64,000 bases of DNA from Sinorhizobium psoraleae (GTDB lineage Bacteria > Pseudomonadota > Alphaproteobacteria > Rhizobiales > Rhizobiaceae). The notes below the pieces were generated by a model, which worked only from the letters and a program-made list of their open reading frames with translations, did no database searches and was not told where the DNA came from. Below are positions 53,238 through 63,267 of this stretch, piece by piece (the first letter of the stretch is position 1; each line of letters starts with the position of its first letter). The position numbers were made by a program, and so were the translations under genes. The stretch spans positions 69,798 to 133,797 of the forward strand of contig NZ_JABEKV010000002.1 in the NCBI RefSeq assembly GCF_013283645.1. The letters run 5' to 3'.

Positions 53238-54800
53238 ATGAACCACTACGAGAGGCCTGAAACATTCGATCCGGAAGCGCTTCGCAAGAAGATCTCCGAG
53301 ATCAGGACGGTTGCCCCCAAAGAGACGATCGAGGAAAAAGGCGCGACGGAGCTCAATCCGCTGGCTCGACAGATCGCGCTCCAGTTTCGCGCCGACACCT
53401 ATTCACCTGCGATGATCACCGGTCTGATCCGGCTGCTCGATTTCTCAGTGCTCTTTGCTATCGGCTATGGCATCAACGCGTACTATGTTCAGCCGGATCT
53501 CGAACAACTTCCGGTCTATCTTGCAATTCTTGCCGGCGGCTCGGCACTCGCCGTCGCGGCTATCCAGATCGCCGATGGCTATCAGGTTCCGGCGCTGCGC
53601 GCCTGGCTGCGAATGACACCGCGCATTCTTGGCGCCTGGGTTGCCGCCTTTGGCGCCATCGCACTTGCGCTTTTCTTCCTTAAATCCGGCCATCAGTATT
53701 CCCGCGTCTGGATCGCAGGATGGTTCATGGGCGGCGCGCTCTTCCTCGTCGCCCAACGGGCGTTCATCGCCTATTCGATCCGACACTGGTCGCGAAACGG
53801 GACGATGGAACGTCGCGCCGTCATTGTCGGTGGTGGTCCGGCGGCGAAGGATCTGATCCGCACGATCGAACATCAGCCGGACAACGATATCCGCATCTGC
53901 GGCATCTTCGATGACCGCGACGAGCGGCGATCACCGAACATGATCGCCGGCTACCCCAAGCTGGGGACCGTCAACGAACTCGTCGAGTTCGCCCGGCTTG
54001 CGAGGATAGACATGCTGATCATATCGCTGCCGCTGACTGCGGAAAAACGAATACTCGAGCTGTTGAGGAAGCTCTGGATCCTACCGGTCGACATCCGGCT
54101 GGCCGCGCACGCCAACAACCTGCGCTTCCGACCGCGCAGCTATTCCCATGTCGGACAGGTTCCGATGCTCGACATCTTCGACAAACCGATCGCCGATTGG
54201 GATTCGGTAGCGAAGCGCTGCTTCGATATCTTTTTCAGCGTCGTCGCACTCCTTCTGCTCTGGCCGGTGATGCTTGCAGCCGCAGTCGCCGTCAAGGTCA
54301 CGTCACCGGGTTCGATCATCTTCAAGCAGGCCCGGCACGGCTTCAACAACGAGACGATCGAGGTCTACAAGTTCCGCTCGATGTACACGCATATGAGCGA
54401 CCCGACCGCTCGCAGCGCCGTCTCCAAGGGAGACCCGCGCGTGACGCCCGTCGGCCGCTTTCTGCGCAAGTCTTCGATCGATGAGCTGCCGCAGATCTTC
54501 AACGTCTTGAAGGGCGAGCTCTCGCTGGTCGGTCCGCGCCCACACGCTGTTCTTGCGCAGACCCGGGACCGAACCTTTTCCGATGTCGTGGAGGGTTATT
54601 TCGCTCGCCATCGCGTCAAACCGGGGGTGACCGGCTGGGCACAAATCAACGGTTGGCGCGGCGAGATCGACAATGACGAGAAAATCCGCTTCCGCACCGC
54701 TTTCGATCTCCACTACATCGAAAACTGGTCACTGCTCTTCGATCTGAAGATCCTTTTCCTGACACCGTTCCGTTTGTTCAATACGGAAAACGCCTATTGA
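53238..54800 (+). CDS. Undecaprenyl-phosphate sugar phosphotransferase (WbaP/ExoY-like)
   Basis: 520 residues. Several membrane helices at residues 50-180 (LLDFSVLFAIGYGINAYYVQ and others), a CoA-binding-like middle domain (RRAVIVGGGPAAKDLIRTIE), then the transferase domain: KRCFDIFFSVVALLLLWPVM, YKFRSMY, DPRVTPVGRFLRKSSIDELP, QIFNVLKGELSLVGPRPHAV. The order matches the polyisoprenyl-phosphate hexose-1-phosphate transferase (EpsE/WcaJ-type) family. It starts the repeat unit by loading the first sugar phosphate (glucose or galactose) on undecaprenyl phosphate. The final TTG/TGA overlaps the next gene by four bases. Confidence 0.93.
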   Translation: MNHYERPETFDPEALRKKISEIRTVAPKETIEEKGATELNPLARQIALQFRADTYSPAMITGLIRLLDFSVLFAIGYGINAYYVQPDLEQLPVYLAILAGGSALAVAAIQIADGYQVPALRAWLRMTPRILGAWVAAFGAIALALFFLKSGHQYSRVWIAGWFMGGALFLVAQRAFIAYSIRHWSRNGTMERRAVIVGGGPAAKDLIRTIEHQPDNDIRICGIFDDRDERRSPNMIAGYPKLGTVNELVEFARLARIDMLIISLPLTAEKRILELLRKLWILPVDIRLAAHANNLRFRPRSYSHVGQVPMLDIFDKPIADWDSVAKRCFDIFFSVVALLLLWPVMLAAAVAVKVTSPGSIIFKQARHGFNNETIEVYKFRSMYTHMSDPTARSAVSKGDPRVTPVGRFLRKSSIDELPQIFNVLKGELSLVGPRPHAVLAQTRDRTFSDVVEGYFARHRVKPGVTGWAQINGWRGEIDNDEKIRFRTAFDLHYIENWSLLFDLKILFLTPFRLFNTENAY

Positions 54801-56041
54801 TCTCCGCGGGCGCACCCCAGCCGATCGTCCTTCGCCCCCAGCTTGTTGCGATTTCGTTCGTCGCTTCCGGCCTGGTGACGGTCGCGGTGTTTCTGTCCGG
54901 CTTCGTCATCGCGGAGCCGGCGCCCTACGAGATTTTCATGGCGTGCCTCATCGGCCTATGGGCACTCTTCGGGCTGAAGATTTCCCGCTATGTGGCGCCG
55001 CTGCTCTCGCTCCTTGTCGTGTTCATGGTTGGCGGAATCCTGTCGCTGACCGTGATGGCGGACCTCGGCACCGGGCCGATGTACATGGCCGTCTCCGGCT
55101 TCCTCGCCCTCTCCGCGGTCTTCTTTGCGGCGATCATCGAGGATCGGCATCAGCGGTTGCGCCTGATCTTCAATGCCTGGGTCGCTGCCGCGATAATCAC
55201 AGCGCTTCTCGGTATTCTCGGCTATTTCGGCGCCATACCGGGCAGCGCCAACTTCACGCTCTATGACCGTGCGAAGGGAGCGTTCCAGGATCCGAATGTT
55301 TTCGGACCATTCCTCGCCGCGCCCGCGCTCTATCTCCTCCACGGTCTGCTTACCCAACCGATCCGCCGAGCTCCGCCGAAGATCGTCGGACTTCTCGTCC
55401 TGGCGCTCGGCGTCTTCCTCTCGTTCTCACGGGCGGCCTGGGCGCTCAATCTCTTTTGCGTTGTTGCCTTTGTCTTCGTCATGCTGCTGAAGGAGCGGAG
55501 CGGCCTCTTCCGCCTGCGCATCCTCGTCCTGGCCCTGTGCGGCGCCCTGTTCATCGTCGCCGCACTGGCGGCCGCCCTGCAGTCCGAGCAGGTCGCGACG
55601 CTCTTCTCGAGCCGCTCCCAGCTTGTCCAGGAGTATGATGGCGGGCATCTCGGCAGGTTCGACCGGCACAGGATCGGTTTTCTCATGTCGATGGAAAGGC
55701 CGCTCGGCATCGGCCCGCTGGTCTTCAGTACCATTTTCCCGGAGGACGAACACAATATCTGGCTGAAATGCCTGACGTCCTACGGCTGGATCGGCTTCAT
55801 CGCCTACGTGATGCTGATCGCATGGACGCTTTCCCTGGGCTTCCGCTTCCTTCTGCTCGATCGGCCTTGGCAGCCATACCTGATGATTGCGTGGATCACG
55901 CTGATAGGCCATGTTGGCGTCGGCAACGTCATTGACACAGACCATTGGCGCCATTTCTACATGCTGCTCGGCATCGTCTGGGGATGCGCCGCGCTCGAAT
56001 ATCGCTTTCAAAGGCAGGTCCGCGCCGGAAGGCGCGCATAA
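54797..56041 (+). CDS. O-antigen ligase/Wzy-type polymerase
   Basis: 414 residues from TTG 54797, which overlaps the previous stop (TTGA). About ten to twelve helices: LVTVAVFLSGFVIAEPAPYE, IAAALAAALQ and others. The periplasmic loop GPLVFSTIFPEDEHNIWLKC has the conserved H-N pair of the Wzy/WaaL superfamily. Position after an initiating transferase and glycosyltransferase supports polymerase rather than ligase. Translational coupling to the upstream gene is likely. Confidence 0.85.
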   Translation: MISAGAPQPIVLRPQLVAISFVASGLVTVAVFLSGFVIAEPAPYEIFMACLIGLWALFGLKISRYVAPLLSLLVVFMVGGILSLTVMADLGTGPMYMAVSGFLALSAVFFAAIIEDRHQRLRLIFNAWVAAAIITALLGILGYFGAIPGSANFTLYDRAKGAFQDPNVFGPFLAAPALYLLHGLLTQPIRRAPPKIVGLLVLALGVFLSFSRAAWALNLFCVVAFVFVMLLKERSGLFRLRILVLALCGALFIVAALAAALQSEQVATLFSSRSQLVQEYDGGHLGRFDRHRIGFLMSMERPLGIGPLVFSTIFPEDEHNIWLKCLTSYGWIGFIAYVMLIAWTLSLGFRFLLLDRPWQPYLMIAWITLIGHVGVGNVIDTDHWRHFYMLLGIVWGCAALEYRFQRQVRAGRRA

Positions 56042-56189
56042 ACATGAGCGAACCAGCAACGGACGGATCGACAGCCCTTGCGCTGCGCCTCCTCGAAGTG
56101 CTGGAGCCAAGCGGCGATCTATTCGCCAGTGCGAGCGGAAGACGGCTTCGTCCGTGAGCCGAGGCAATCGGCTTGACCGCGCTGCGGAG

Positions 56190-56532
56190 CGATATCCTAT
56201 GTCATGCTGGAGGCCGCCGCCGGAAGATCGATCATCATCTCCGATGTCGGCGGTGCGAAAACCGTCGTCGACAACGGCGAGAACGGTCTCATCATTCCCA
56301 ACAGCGACGACGTTTCGCAGCTTGCGAAAACGATGATCGCCGCCGCAACCGGGAACGCTACCCTTCGCTCCTCAAAGCGGCCGAGGCGCGCAACGAGCGC
56401 TTCACCCTCGACGTCATGCTTGACCGGATGGAGGAACTTTATCGACGTTTAGCGGCGCGCCGAACCGTGAGCGGTCACCTCTCTGCAAGACAGGCCATCG
56501 CTGCGCAAAACGTCGTGCGATACGGGAGTTGA
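56190..56532 (+). pseudogene. Glycosyltransferase remnant, frameshifted
   Basis: From about 56192 the frame SYVMLEAAAGRSIIISDVGG then AKTVVDNGENGLIIPNSDDV and SQLAKTMIAAA is the end of a GT4 donor domain. Near 56352 it moves to another frame: NRERYPSLLKAAEARNERFT, LDVMLDRMEELYRRL. The N-terminal 250 or so residues are gone; the interval 56044-56190 has only a short unrelated frame. So the cluster once had a second glycosyltransferase. Confidence 0.75.
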
Positions 56533-56552
56533 GAGCTGTTCTTCATAAGAGG

Positions 56553-56604
56553 CGTCGGATGCTGGATGCCATGCCCAATAACCGGGCAAGCCCGGCATCC
56601 GACG
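56553..56604. repeat. 13-bp inverted repeat with inner hairpin
   Basis: CGTCGGATGCTGG (56553-56565) and CCGGCATCCGACG (56592-56604) pair over 12 of 13 bases; the loop contains TGCC/GGGCA, which may form a second stem. No T-run follows on either strand. It sits between the dead glycosyltransferase and the small secreted protein gene; it may act as a terminator-like or repeated palindromic element. Confidence 0.5.
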
Positions 56605-56613
56605 TTGTTGGAC

Positions 56614-56820
56614 CTATTCGTCCGCCTCTCGCTCTTCCTGCTGCCGTTTTTGCTGCAGGAGGATCTCCTCGGCCGGCGTCGACTGTTCAGTCTTGGTGAC
56701 GCTCGCCGTGGTCATCTCTTCGTCTACAGAAGCAGTGGTTTTCGAGTGCCCGATGCACTCTGCGGAAGCCACCGGTGCCGACAAGGCGAAGGCGGCTGCA
56801 AATACGAGGATGCTCTTCAT
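56614..56820 (-). CDS. Small secreted protein of unknown function
   Basis: 68 residues. A signal peptide (MKSILVFAAAFALSAPVASA, cleavage before ECIG) is followed by a polar Thr/Glu/Gln tail (TTASVDEEMTTASVTKTEQS), with one cysteine. AAGGAGAAG lies before the ATG (complement near 56828). Similar tiny periplasmic proteins are common in rhizobia; no domain is recognisable. It stands alone on the minus strand. Confidence 0.6.
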   Translation of the reverse strand: MKSILVFAAAFALSAPVASAECIGHSKTTASVDEEMTTASVTKTEQSTPAEEILLQQKRQQEEREADE

Positions 56821-56959
56821 ACGGCTTCTCCTTGTTGTTGCAGGCGCAGTCTATCCGCCGCAGTGGCGTCGTCCAAATCACAAAACTGTTCACTTGGCCG
56901 CCGGACGCGCCAGAATTCCCACGCGTCGCCCGATGGCACAATGCTTCGGATTTACCTAT

Positions 56960-57075
56960 CGGCCTCGGGGATTTCTTCGGCGGCGACGCGCTATGCTCAC
57001 GTCCTCGATGAGGAGGTCGCGGAAGCCCTCGAATCGCTTTCCCGCTCGAAGAAGGCACAAAGGAAGAACAAATGA
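56960..57075 (+). pseudogene. Tyrosine-recombinase (integrase) C-terminal remnant
   Basis: The frame ending at TGA 57073-57075 reads AATRYAHVLDEEVAEALESL, SRSKKAQRKNK. T-x-RYAHxxD followed by an alanine-rich helix is the usual end of phage-type integrases, with the catalytic tyrosine in RYAH. Upstream frames do not continue the recombinase domain. It lies 130 bases from the 3' end of tRNA-Pro, the normal place for such integrases. The stretch 56821-57204 otherwise has no gene. Confidence 0.5.
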
Positions 57076-57204
57076 CGGGGATCGTTCGGGACTTTTTCGG
57101 GACTATTCGCTCCCGAACAGTGAATCTGAGCGCGTTTCGTTCCCATTTAACCGGTATGGCTAACGAAAGCGTCTCTTGTAGCGCATTGAAATCAAAGAGG
57201 AAAA

Positions 57205-57281
<77 letters not shown>

Positions 57282-57511
57282 AACCGAAGAAACCCCTATA
57301 TTCTCAACGCTTGGAGCGCAAGCCCGAAATTGGGTATCGACAGGAAAAAGGAAACGACCGCCTGGACATGGATCACAGCGCGCGACCAAGCACACCGGGA
57401 ACAAAACCTGCACCGGGCCGTTCGGCCTCTGTCGGTGCAGAGCCGCCGGGCATTTCACCGACCTTGGGCGAAGCTCCGGAAGAGGAAACCAAAGGGCGGA
57501 AAGATATCCAG

Positions 57512-57916
57512 ATGTCCCGGAAAATAGACGCAGACAAGCTTCAGAAACTGACGCTCCTCCTGGGCCAAACCGTGGCCGCATTGCGTGTAAATGAATTCAT
57601 GATGCGCCGTCTCCTCCAGTGGGCCGCTTCCCAGAGTGATGACCCGCCAGGCTTCGTTAGGGAGATGGTGGAGAATACAAGGCATGATCTGCAGCAGGCA
57701 GGCGAGGCCGACGGCAGGATGTCAACGTTACTGGCGATCCATGAGGCGCTGGAATATCTCGAGGATCTCTCCGCCACAATGCAAATCGCGCCGGCAGCAA
57801 ACACTGCGGGCGGGGAAAAGGGCCTTGCGATCCTCGAACATATTCATTTCCCCACCTTCGTGTCCGTTCCCGACCAGCAAGCTAATGGCGCCTCCAAGCG
57901 GCACGGACCAAAATAG
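57512..57916 (+). CDS. Hypothetical helical protein
   Basis: 134 residues from ATG 57512. An in-frame ATG at 57368 would add a Pro/Gly-rich tail that looks less like protein. The core (KLQKLTLLLGQTVAALRVNE and HEALEYLEDLSATMQ) is strongly helical. No known domain. It lies between tRNA-Pro and the convergent MerR-type gene. Confidence 0.5.
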   Translation: MSRKIDADKLQKLTLLLGQTVAALRVNEFMMRRLLQWAASQSDDPPGFVREMVENTRHDLQQAGEADGRMSTLLAIHEALEYLEDLSATMQIAPAANTAGGEKGLAILEHIHFPTFVSVPDQQANGASKRHGPK

Positions 57917-57973
57917 GCCAGCCCTTGAGGCCGGTGGCCACAGGCTCACTGAGCCCTTTCGCCAGGTCAAATA

Positions 57974-58507
57974 TTACCTCACCTGATCGAGCAACCGCTT
58001 GCATTCCAGAAGATCGTAAAGCGCTTCCTGCAAAAGCGCGCGGTCTTCCTTGCCTACGGAAGTCTTGCCGATCGATATCTCCGCGGCGTCGTCGCCACCG
58101 CCGCCGAAGGCGAAGAACCGCCGGCCTGCCGGCGCCTTCGCGCGGCCAACGATCTGGTCTTCGTCCGCGACACCGACCTTTGGCGGCTGCGGCTCTTCAT
58201 TGCTGGAAGCGGCAAGTGCCTCGACGGTCGCGAGATCGCCGCTTGCGATCGCCGCGACGAACTTGTTGCCGTTGGCCTTGAGCAGCTTTTGCACGCCCTT
58301 GATCGTGTAGCCGTGATCATAAAGGAGATGGCGAATACCCTTGAGGAGATCGACGTCCTCCGGGCGATAGTACCGCCGTCCGCCGCCGCGCTTCATCGGC
58401 TTGATCTGCTGGAACCGCGTCTCCCAGAAACGCAGGACGTGCTGAGGCAGATCGAGCTCGTCTGCAACCTCGCTGATTGTGCGGAAGGCGTCCGGGCTTT
58501 TGTCCAT
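57974..58507 (-). CDS. MerR-family transcriptional regulator
   Basis: 177 residues. N-terminal winged helix of the MerR type ([40 protein letters not shown]) with a recognition helix and wing, then helical [20 protein letters not shown]. The C-terminal region has no cysteine for metal sensing. It is found next to ihfA in most Rhizobiales, in the same orientation, so it is part of the plsX-fabH-ihfA block. Effector unknown. Confidence 0.92.
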   Translation of the reverse strand: MDKSPDAFRTISEVADELDLPQHVLRFWETRFQQIKPMKRGGGRRYYRPEDVDLLKGIRHLLYDHGYTIKGVQKLLKANGNKFVAAIASGDLATVEALAASSNEEPQPPKVGVADEDQIVGRAKAPAGRRFFAFGGGGDDAAEISIGKTSVGKEDRALLQEALYDLLECKRLLDQVR

Positions 58508-58643
58508 ATCATCCCCATTTACAGATCGCGCGGCATGTCAGCGCCGCAATGGATGGGTCACCGCTCGATGATCGCACGAGTCGCGCCCATTTCAATGGGT
58601 TATGGACAGGTTTTCAACCACATTTGTGGTTTTGGGCAAGCGG

Positions 58644-58982
58644 TCAGGACGCAGGAGACGCCGGTCTCTGCTTGGCCTTGCGGCTCAAATGCGCCTTCAG
58701 CACGCGCTGCTTCAACACGTTCGACGCCTTGAAGGTCATCACCCGGCGCGGTGAAATCGGAACTTCCTCTCCGGTTTTCGGATTGCGCCCGATGCGCTCG
58801 TTCTTGTCGCGCACCTGAAACGTTGCAAAGGAAGACAGTTTCACGCTCTCGCCACGCACGATTGCGTTGCAAATTTCATCAATGACCGTCTCCACGAGTT
58901 CGGCAGACTCTGTGCGAGACAGGCCTACCTTGCGAAAGACCGACTCAGCCAAGTCCGCCCGTGTTACTGTTTTTCCGCTCAT
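58644..58982 (-). CDS. ihfA: Integration host factor alpha subunit
   Basis: 112 residues. The HU/IHF fold is complete: [60 protein letters not shown], with the proline of the beta arm that intercalates in DNA (NPKTGE). With IHF-beta (not in the window) it bends DNA in replication, recombination and transcription. Gene order plsX-fabH-ihfA-merR is conserved in alphaproteobacteria. Confidence 0.96.
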   Translation of the reverse strand: MSGKTVTRADLAESVFRKVGLSRTESAELVETVIDEICNAIVRGESVKLSSFATFQVRDKNERIGRNPKTGEEVPISPRRVMTFKASNVLKQRVLKAHLSRKAKQRPASPAS

Positions 58983-59075
58983 CTTCCCCCACCGATGTCT
59001 GGCATGCCGATCAGCGCTCGAAGACTATTGCCCTTGCCTTTTGTGGTCAAGCGCCTGCGGTGCTTCATTATTTTC

Positions 59076-60047
<972 letters not shown>

Positions 60048-60065
60048 TTACTCAAACCTCATCAT

Positions 60066-61109
60066 TCATGCCGGCGGGAAGGCTTCGGACGGCTGCGCGC
60101 CGTGATATTTCGCCAGGTCGCTCTCAATTTTGGCCTTGAGGCCGTTCTTTACCATGTCGTAGCCGACATCGATTGCGGCCGCGAATCCCTCCGCGTCCGT
60201 GCCACCATGACTCTTGATGACAACGCCATTGAGGCCGAGAAACACGCCGCCGTTAACCTTCCGCGGGTCCATCTTTTCACGCAGCCGGTCGAAAGCGCCC
60301 TTGGCGAATACGTAACCAATCTTCGCGAGCAGCGTGCGCGACATGGCCGCGCGCAGATATTCGGCAATCTGGCGAGCCGTTCCTTCCGCCGCCTTCAGGG
60401 CGATGTTGCCCGAGAAGCCCTCGGTGACGACGACATCGACGGTTCCCCGGCCGATATCGTCACCTTCGACGAAACCGTAGTAATCAATGCCCTCGATATT
60501 GGCCTCGCGGATGAGCCGCCCGGCCTCCTTGACCTCTTCCTGGCCCTTAATTTCTTCAACGCCGACGTTGAGGAGGCCGACCGAAGGATGTTCGACTTCG
60601 AACAACGCACGCGCCATCGCTCCGCCCATCAAGGCGAAATCCATGAGCTGCTGCGCGTCCGCGCCAATCGTCGCGCCCACGTCGAGGACGATGCTTTCCC
60701 CCTTGAGCGTCGGCCAGATGGCGGCGATCGCAGGGCGCTGGATCCCCTGCATGGTTCTGAGACAGAAAACGGACATCGCCATCAGCGCGCCCGTATTGCC
60801 TGCGGAAACGACCACGTCCGCCTCGCCGGCATTGATCGCGTCGATTGCCTTCCACATGCTCGACTTGCCGCGTCCGCGCCGGAGTGCCTGGCTGGGCTTC
60901 TCGTCCATGCCAACGGCGATTTCGCAATCGTTGAACGTGCTCGCTGCCTTCAGCTTCGGATATTTGGCCAGAAGCTCGGCGCATCGCGCTTCCTGGCCGA
61001 ACAAGACGAATCGAATGTCCGGGTGACGTTCGAGCGCCCTTGCTGCGCCCGGGATAACGACTTCAGGACCATAGTCGCCCCCCATCACGTCAAGTGAAAT
61101 TCTGACCAC
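60066..61109 (-). CDS. plsX: Phosphate acyltransferase
   Basis: 347 residues from GTG 61109, because the conserved start [20 protein letters not shown] lies right after it; an upstream ATG at 61280 would give an atypical basic extension. Other conserved motifs are [25 protein letters not shown] and [20 protein letters not shown]. It makes acyl-phosphate from acyl-ACP for phospholipid synthesis. First of the plsX-fabH-ihfA-merR order, 199 bases after the DUF177 gene. Confidence 0.95.
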   Translation of the reverse strand: MVRISLDVMGGDYGPEVVIPGAARALERHPDIRFVLFGQEARCAELLAKYPKLKAASTFNDCEIAVGMDEKPSQALRRGRGKSSMWKAIDAINAGEADVVVSAGNTGALMAMSVFCLRTMQGIQRPAIAAIWPTLKGESIVLDVGATIGADAQQLMDFALMGGAMARALFEVEHPSVGLLNVGVEEIKGQEEVKEAGRLIREANIEGIDYYGFVEGDDIGRGTVDVVVTEGFSGNIALKAAEGTARQIAEYLRAAMSRTLLAKIGYVFAKGAFDRLREKMDPRKVNGGVFLGLNGVVIKSHGGTDAEGFAAAIDVGYDMVKNGLKAKIESDLAKYHGAQPSEAFPPA

Positions 61110-61308
61110 GCGTGTCTTATCCTTTTTTCCTGCCACACAACGCGCCTCGCCCCTGCGTATCCGTTTCACGCGGGGCGATTCCTGTTCCTTCTGACGCTTG
61201 AGCCAACATGCGACGTCTCGGCGCATCGGCCCCATCGGCTGGAGTCGGGGCCAAAATACTGCTTTTCGTCTGCGTGACAACCGAATTGTAGACCCGGCTT
61301 TCGCCGTT

Positions 61309-61860
61309 TCAATCCTTTTTCCAGTCCTTCAGCGCTGCAAACGGGTTCGGTAGCTTGTCATCCGCTGCAGAGCTTTCGATACGCTCGCCGAAGACGACGC
61401 CTTCCTTGCGCGGATAGGGGTCTATTGCGAGGGCGACATGTTCGCTGACGACGACGCCCGCATCGATGGTGTCGCCGGAAAAGGTGTCGGGAATGTCCGG
61501 GCCGTCCGGATCGAGCACCATCTCGCCACCATCATTTTGTGCCTGGCGCGCAAGCCGCGATCCTTCCGGTACGAAAATCGCCTCGACCGGCTCGCTTATG
61601 TCCGCCTCGACGGGTTCGAGCGTCACGACACAGGACTGGACAATGCGAGCAGCGACGTCACCCTTGATCTTCACTCCGTCCTTCTTCCAGCGCGCGATCT
61701 GGAGGTCAGCGTCGAGCGAAAGTACCTCGTCGACATTCCAGAGATTGGCGAGCGCACGGCGCTCGGCCTCGTTGGCCGAAAGATGGAAGCTGACCGCATT
61801 TGCCGAGATATGTCCCACCTTCACCGGGTAGGAGAACGCCGGTTTGCTATCGTCTCTCAT
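61309..61860 (-). CDS. DUF177 (YceD-like) protein
   Basis: 183 residues from ATG 61860. The family pattern is the beta-rich N-terminal domain ([20 protein letters not shown]) and central [20 protein letters not shown], ending in [11 protein letters not shown], a conserved tail. In E. coli YceD precedes rpmF and plsX and has a role linked to 23S rRNA. Here rpmF is missing from this position. It lies between plsX and the ubiquinol-cytochrome chaperone gene. Confidence 0.92.
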   Translation of the reverse strand: MRDDSKPAFSYPVKVGHISANAVSFHLSANEAERRALANLWNVDEVLSLDADLQIARWKKDGVKIKGDVAARIVQSCVVTLEPVEADISEPVEAIFVPEGSRLARQAQNDGGEMVLDPDGPDIPDTFSGDTIDAGVVVSEHVALAIDPYPRKEGVVFGERIESSAADDKLPNPFAALKDWKKD

Positions 61861-61942
61861 GACAGGATCCTTCCTCGCGGCATCGGAACGCCCAAGCCGC
61901 GGATGCAGCCGCCGAGCGTCGGGCGGCATCAATACCGGTCTA

Positions 61943-62479
61943 TTACGCTCCAGCCGGCGGTATGCGCAACTGGCCCGCTTCGACCACCTCTTCCGGCGTT
62001 GCGGACAAAGCTGCTTCGACCGCCAGAATATAGGCCGCCAGTCCGTCCATCGGCGGCCCTTCGCGGACGTCGGGGTGGAAGTTGCGCAGAAGCGCGTCGG
62101 CCAAGGCGCGGCCATCCCCCTGCTCGAGCGCGGCGGCATAAGACTCGAGCCGGCCATAGAACATGCCAGCGAGCTTCTTCATCTTTTTCGGGACGCCCGC
62201 GTCACCGACACCGAGTTCGCGGATCGAGTGATCGACGTCTTCGAAAAAGGCATCGACGATTTCCTGAGCGATCTCCTGACCCGTCCGCGCCGAGGCACGT
62301 GTCCGCCGAAAATAGAGAATCAGGATAGCCGACAACATCTCGAAGCGGCCCATGACCGTGTCGGGCACAGCGAGGTCGGTGTACAGAAACGGCTGGCGCG
62401 CGGCTGCGGTCAGCAACGCATACTGACGCTCCACAATCGCAATATTGCCGCTTTTTCTCTTGAACAGTCCCAAAATCAT
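61943..62479 (-). CDS. Ubiquinol-cytochrome c chaperone family protein
   Basis: 178 residues from ATG 62479. The conserved sequence is AARQPFLYTDLAVPDTVMGR, FEMLSAILILYFRRTR and REGPPMDGLAAYILAVEAAL. This family (CBP3-like in mitochondria) helps assemble the cytochrome bc1 complex. It is divergent from the bamE/omlA gene, with about 150 bases between them. The order with DUF177 is typical for rhizobia. Confidence 0.92.
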   Translation of the reverse strand: MILGLFKRKSGNIAIVERQYALLTAAARQPFLYTDLAVPDTVMGRFEMLSAILILYFRRTRASARTGQEIAQEIVDAFFEDVDHSIRELGVGDAGVPKKMKKLAGMFYGRLESYAAALEQGDGRALADALLRNFHPDVREGPPMDGLAAYILAVEAALSATPEEVVEAGQLRIPPAGA

Positions 62480-62630
62480 CACAAAGCCCAGCTCTGGCTT
62501 TCTCGAAATGTGGGCGGCGCCCACGACGTTATTGCATGATAGCCGAAGCTGGTTTACCGAAGCAGGCACGAATTGCAATGGCGGATCTGCCATCGTTACT
62601 CCAGGGGAACAGTCCTTGACGAAGCGGTAT

Positions 62631-63125
62631 ATGATATCAAACCTGAATGTTCTGGGCCGTGCCGTGCTCGTGGCTTCCCTCTGCGCAACCACGCTTGCCG
62701 CCTGCACGACGGCGAATGTCGGCGAGGTCCTTCATCAGGGCTACGTCGTTGACCAGGAAACGCTGAACCTCGTTCCCGTCGGATCGAGCCGCGAGCAGGT
62801 GCTGCTCTCTCTGGGCACGCCGTCGACGACCGCGACCTTCGACAACGAGGTCTTCTATTACATCTCGCAGACGCGCAAGCGGCCCGTCGCCTTCATGAAG
62901 CCGAAGATCATCGACCAATCGATCCTCGCCGTCTATTTCGACAAGGAAGGCGTCGTCAGCCAACTCGCACACTACACGCTCCAGGACGGCAAGGTCGTCG
63001 ACATGCTGTCGCGCACGACGCCGACCGGCGGCAAGGAAACGAGCTTCCTTGGCCAGCTCCTGTCCGGCCCCGGCGCTGGACAGGCTGCGGCACGAAACCT
63101 TTTCAGGGATTTCGGCAAGAACTAG
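62631..63125 (+). CDS. Outer-membrane lipoprotein BamE/OmlA
   Basis: 164 residues from ATG 62631. A lipoprotein signal (LGRAVLVASLCATTLAAC, Cys near residue 25) precedes the SmpA/OmlA domain: GYVVDQETLNLVPVGSSREQ, VLLSLGTPSTTATFDNEVFY and ILAVYFDKEGVVSQL. It is part of the BAM complex, which inserts beta-barrels into the outer membrane. It ends before a shared terminator with hppA. The C-terminal 40 residues are an alphaproteobacterial extension. Confidence 0.92.
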   Translation: MISNLNVLGRAVLVASLCATTLAACTTANVGEVLHQGYVVDQETLNLVPVGSSREQVLLSLGTPSTTATFDNEVFYYISQTRKRPVAFMKPKIIDQSILAVYFDKEGVVSQLAHYTLQDGKVVDMLSRTTPTGGKETSFLGQLLSGPGAGQAAARNLFRDFGKN

Positions 63126-63215
63126 CAATTCCAGGAAAAGGGTTTAATGGTCCCCCATCCTGAATCGGCGTCATTTATTGTTTCAATGAAATAATCTTAA
63201 TCAGCGGTAACACGC

Positions 63216-63256
63216 AAAAAGGCCCGCGAACGAGGTTCGCGGGCCTTCGGTTTTCA
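63216..63256. terminator. Terminator between bamE and hppA
   Basis: GGCCCGCGAA (63221-63230) pairs exactly with TTCGCGGGCC (63236-63245) around a five-base loop. On the minus strand it is followed by TTTTTGCG, so it ends the hppA transcript. On the plus strand the following TTCGGTTTT is weaker but could end the bamE transcript too. Confidence 0.85.
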
Positions 63257-63267
63257 AAGAGGCGCGA

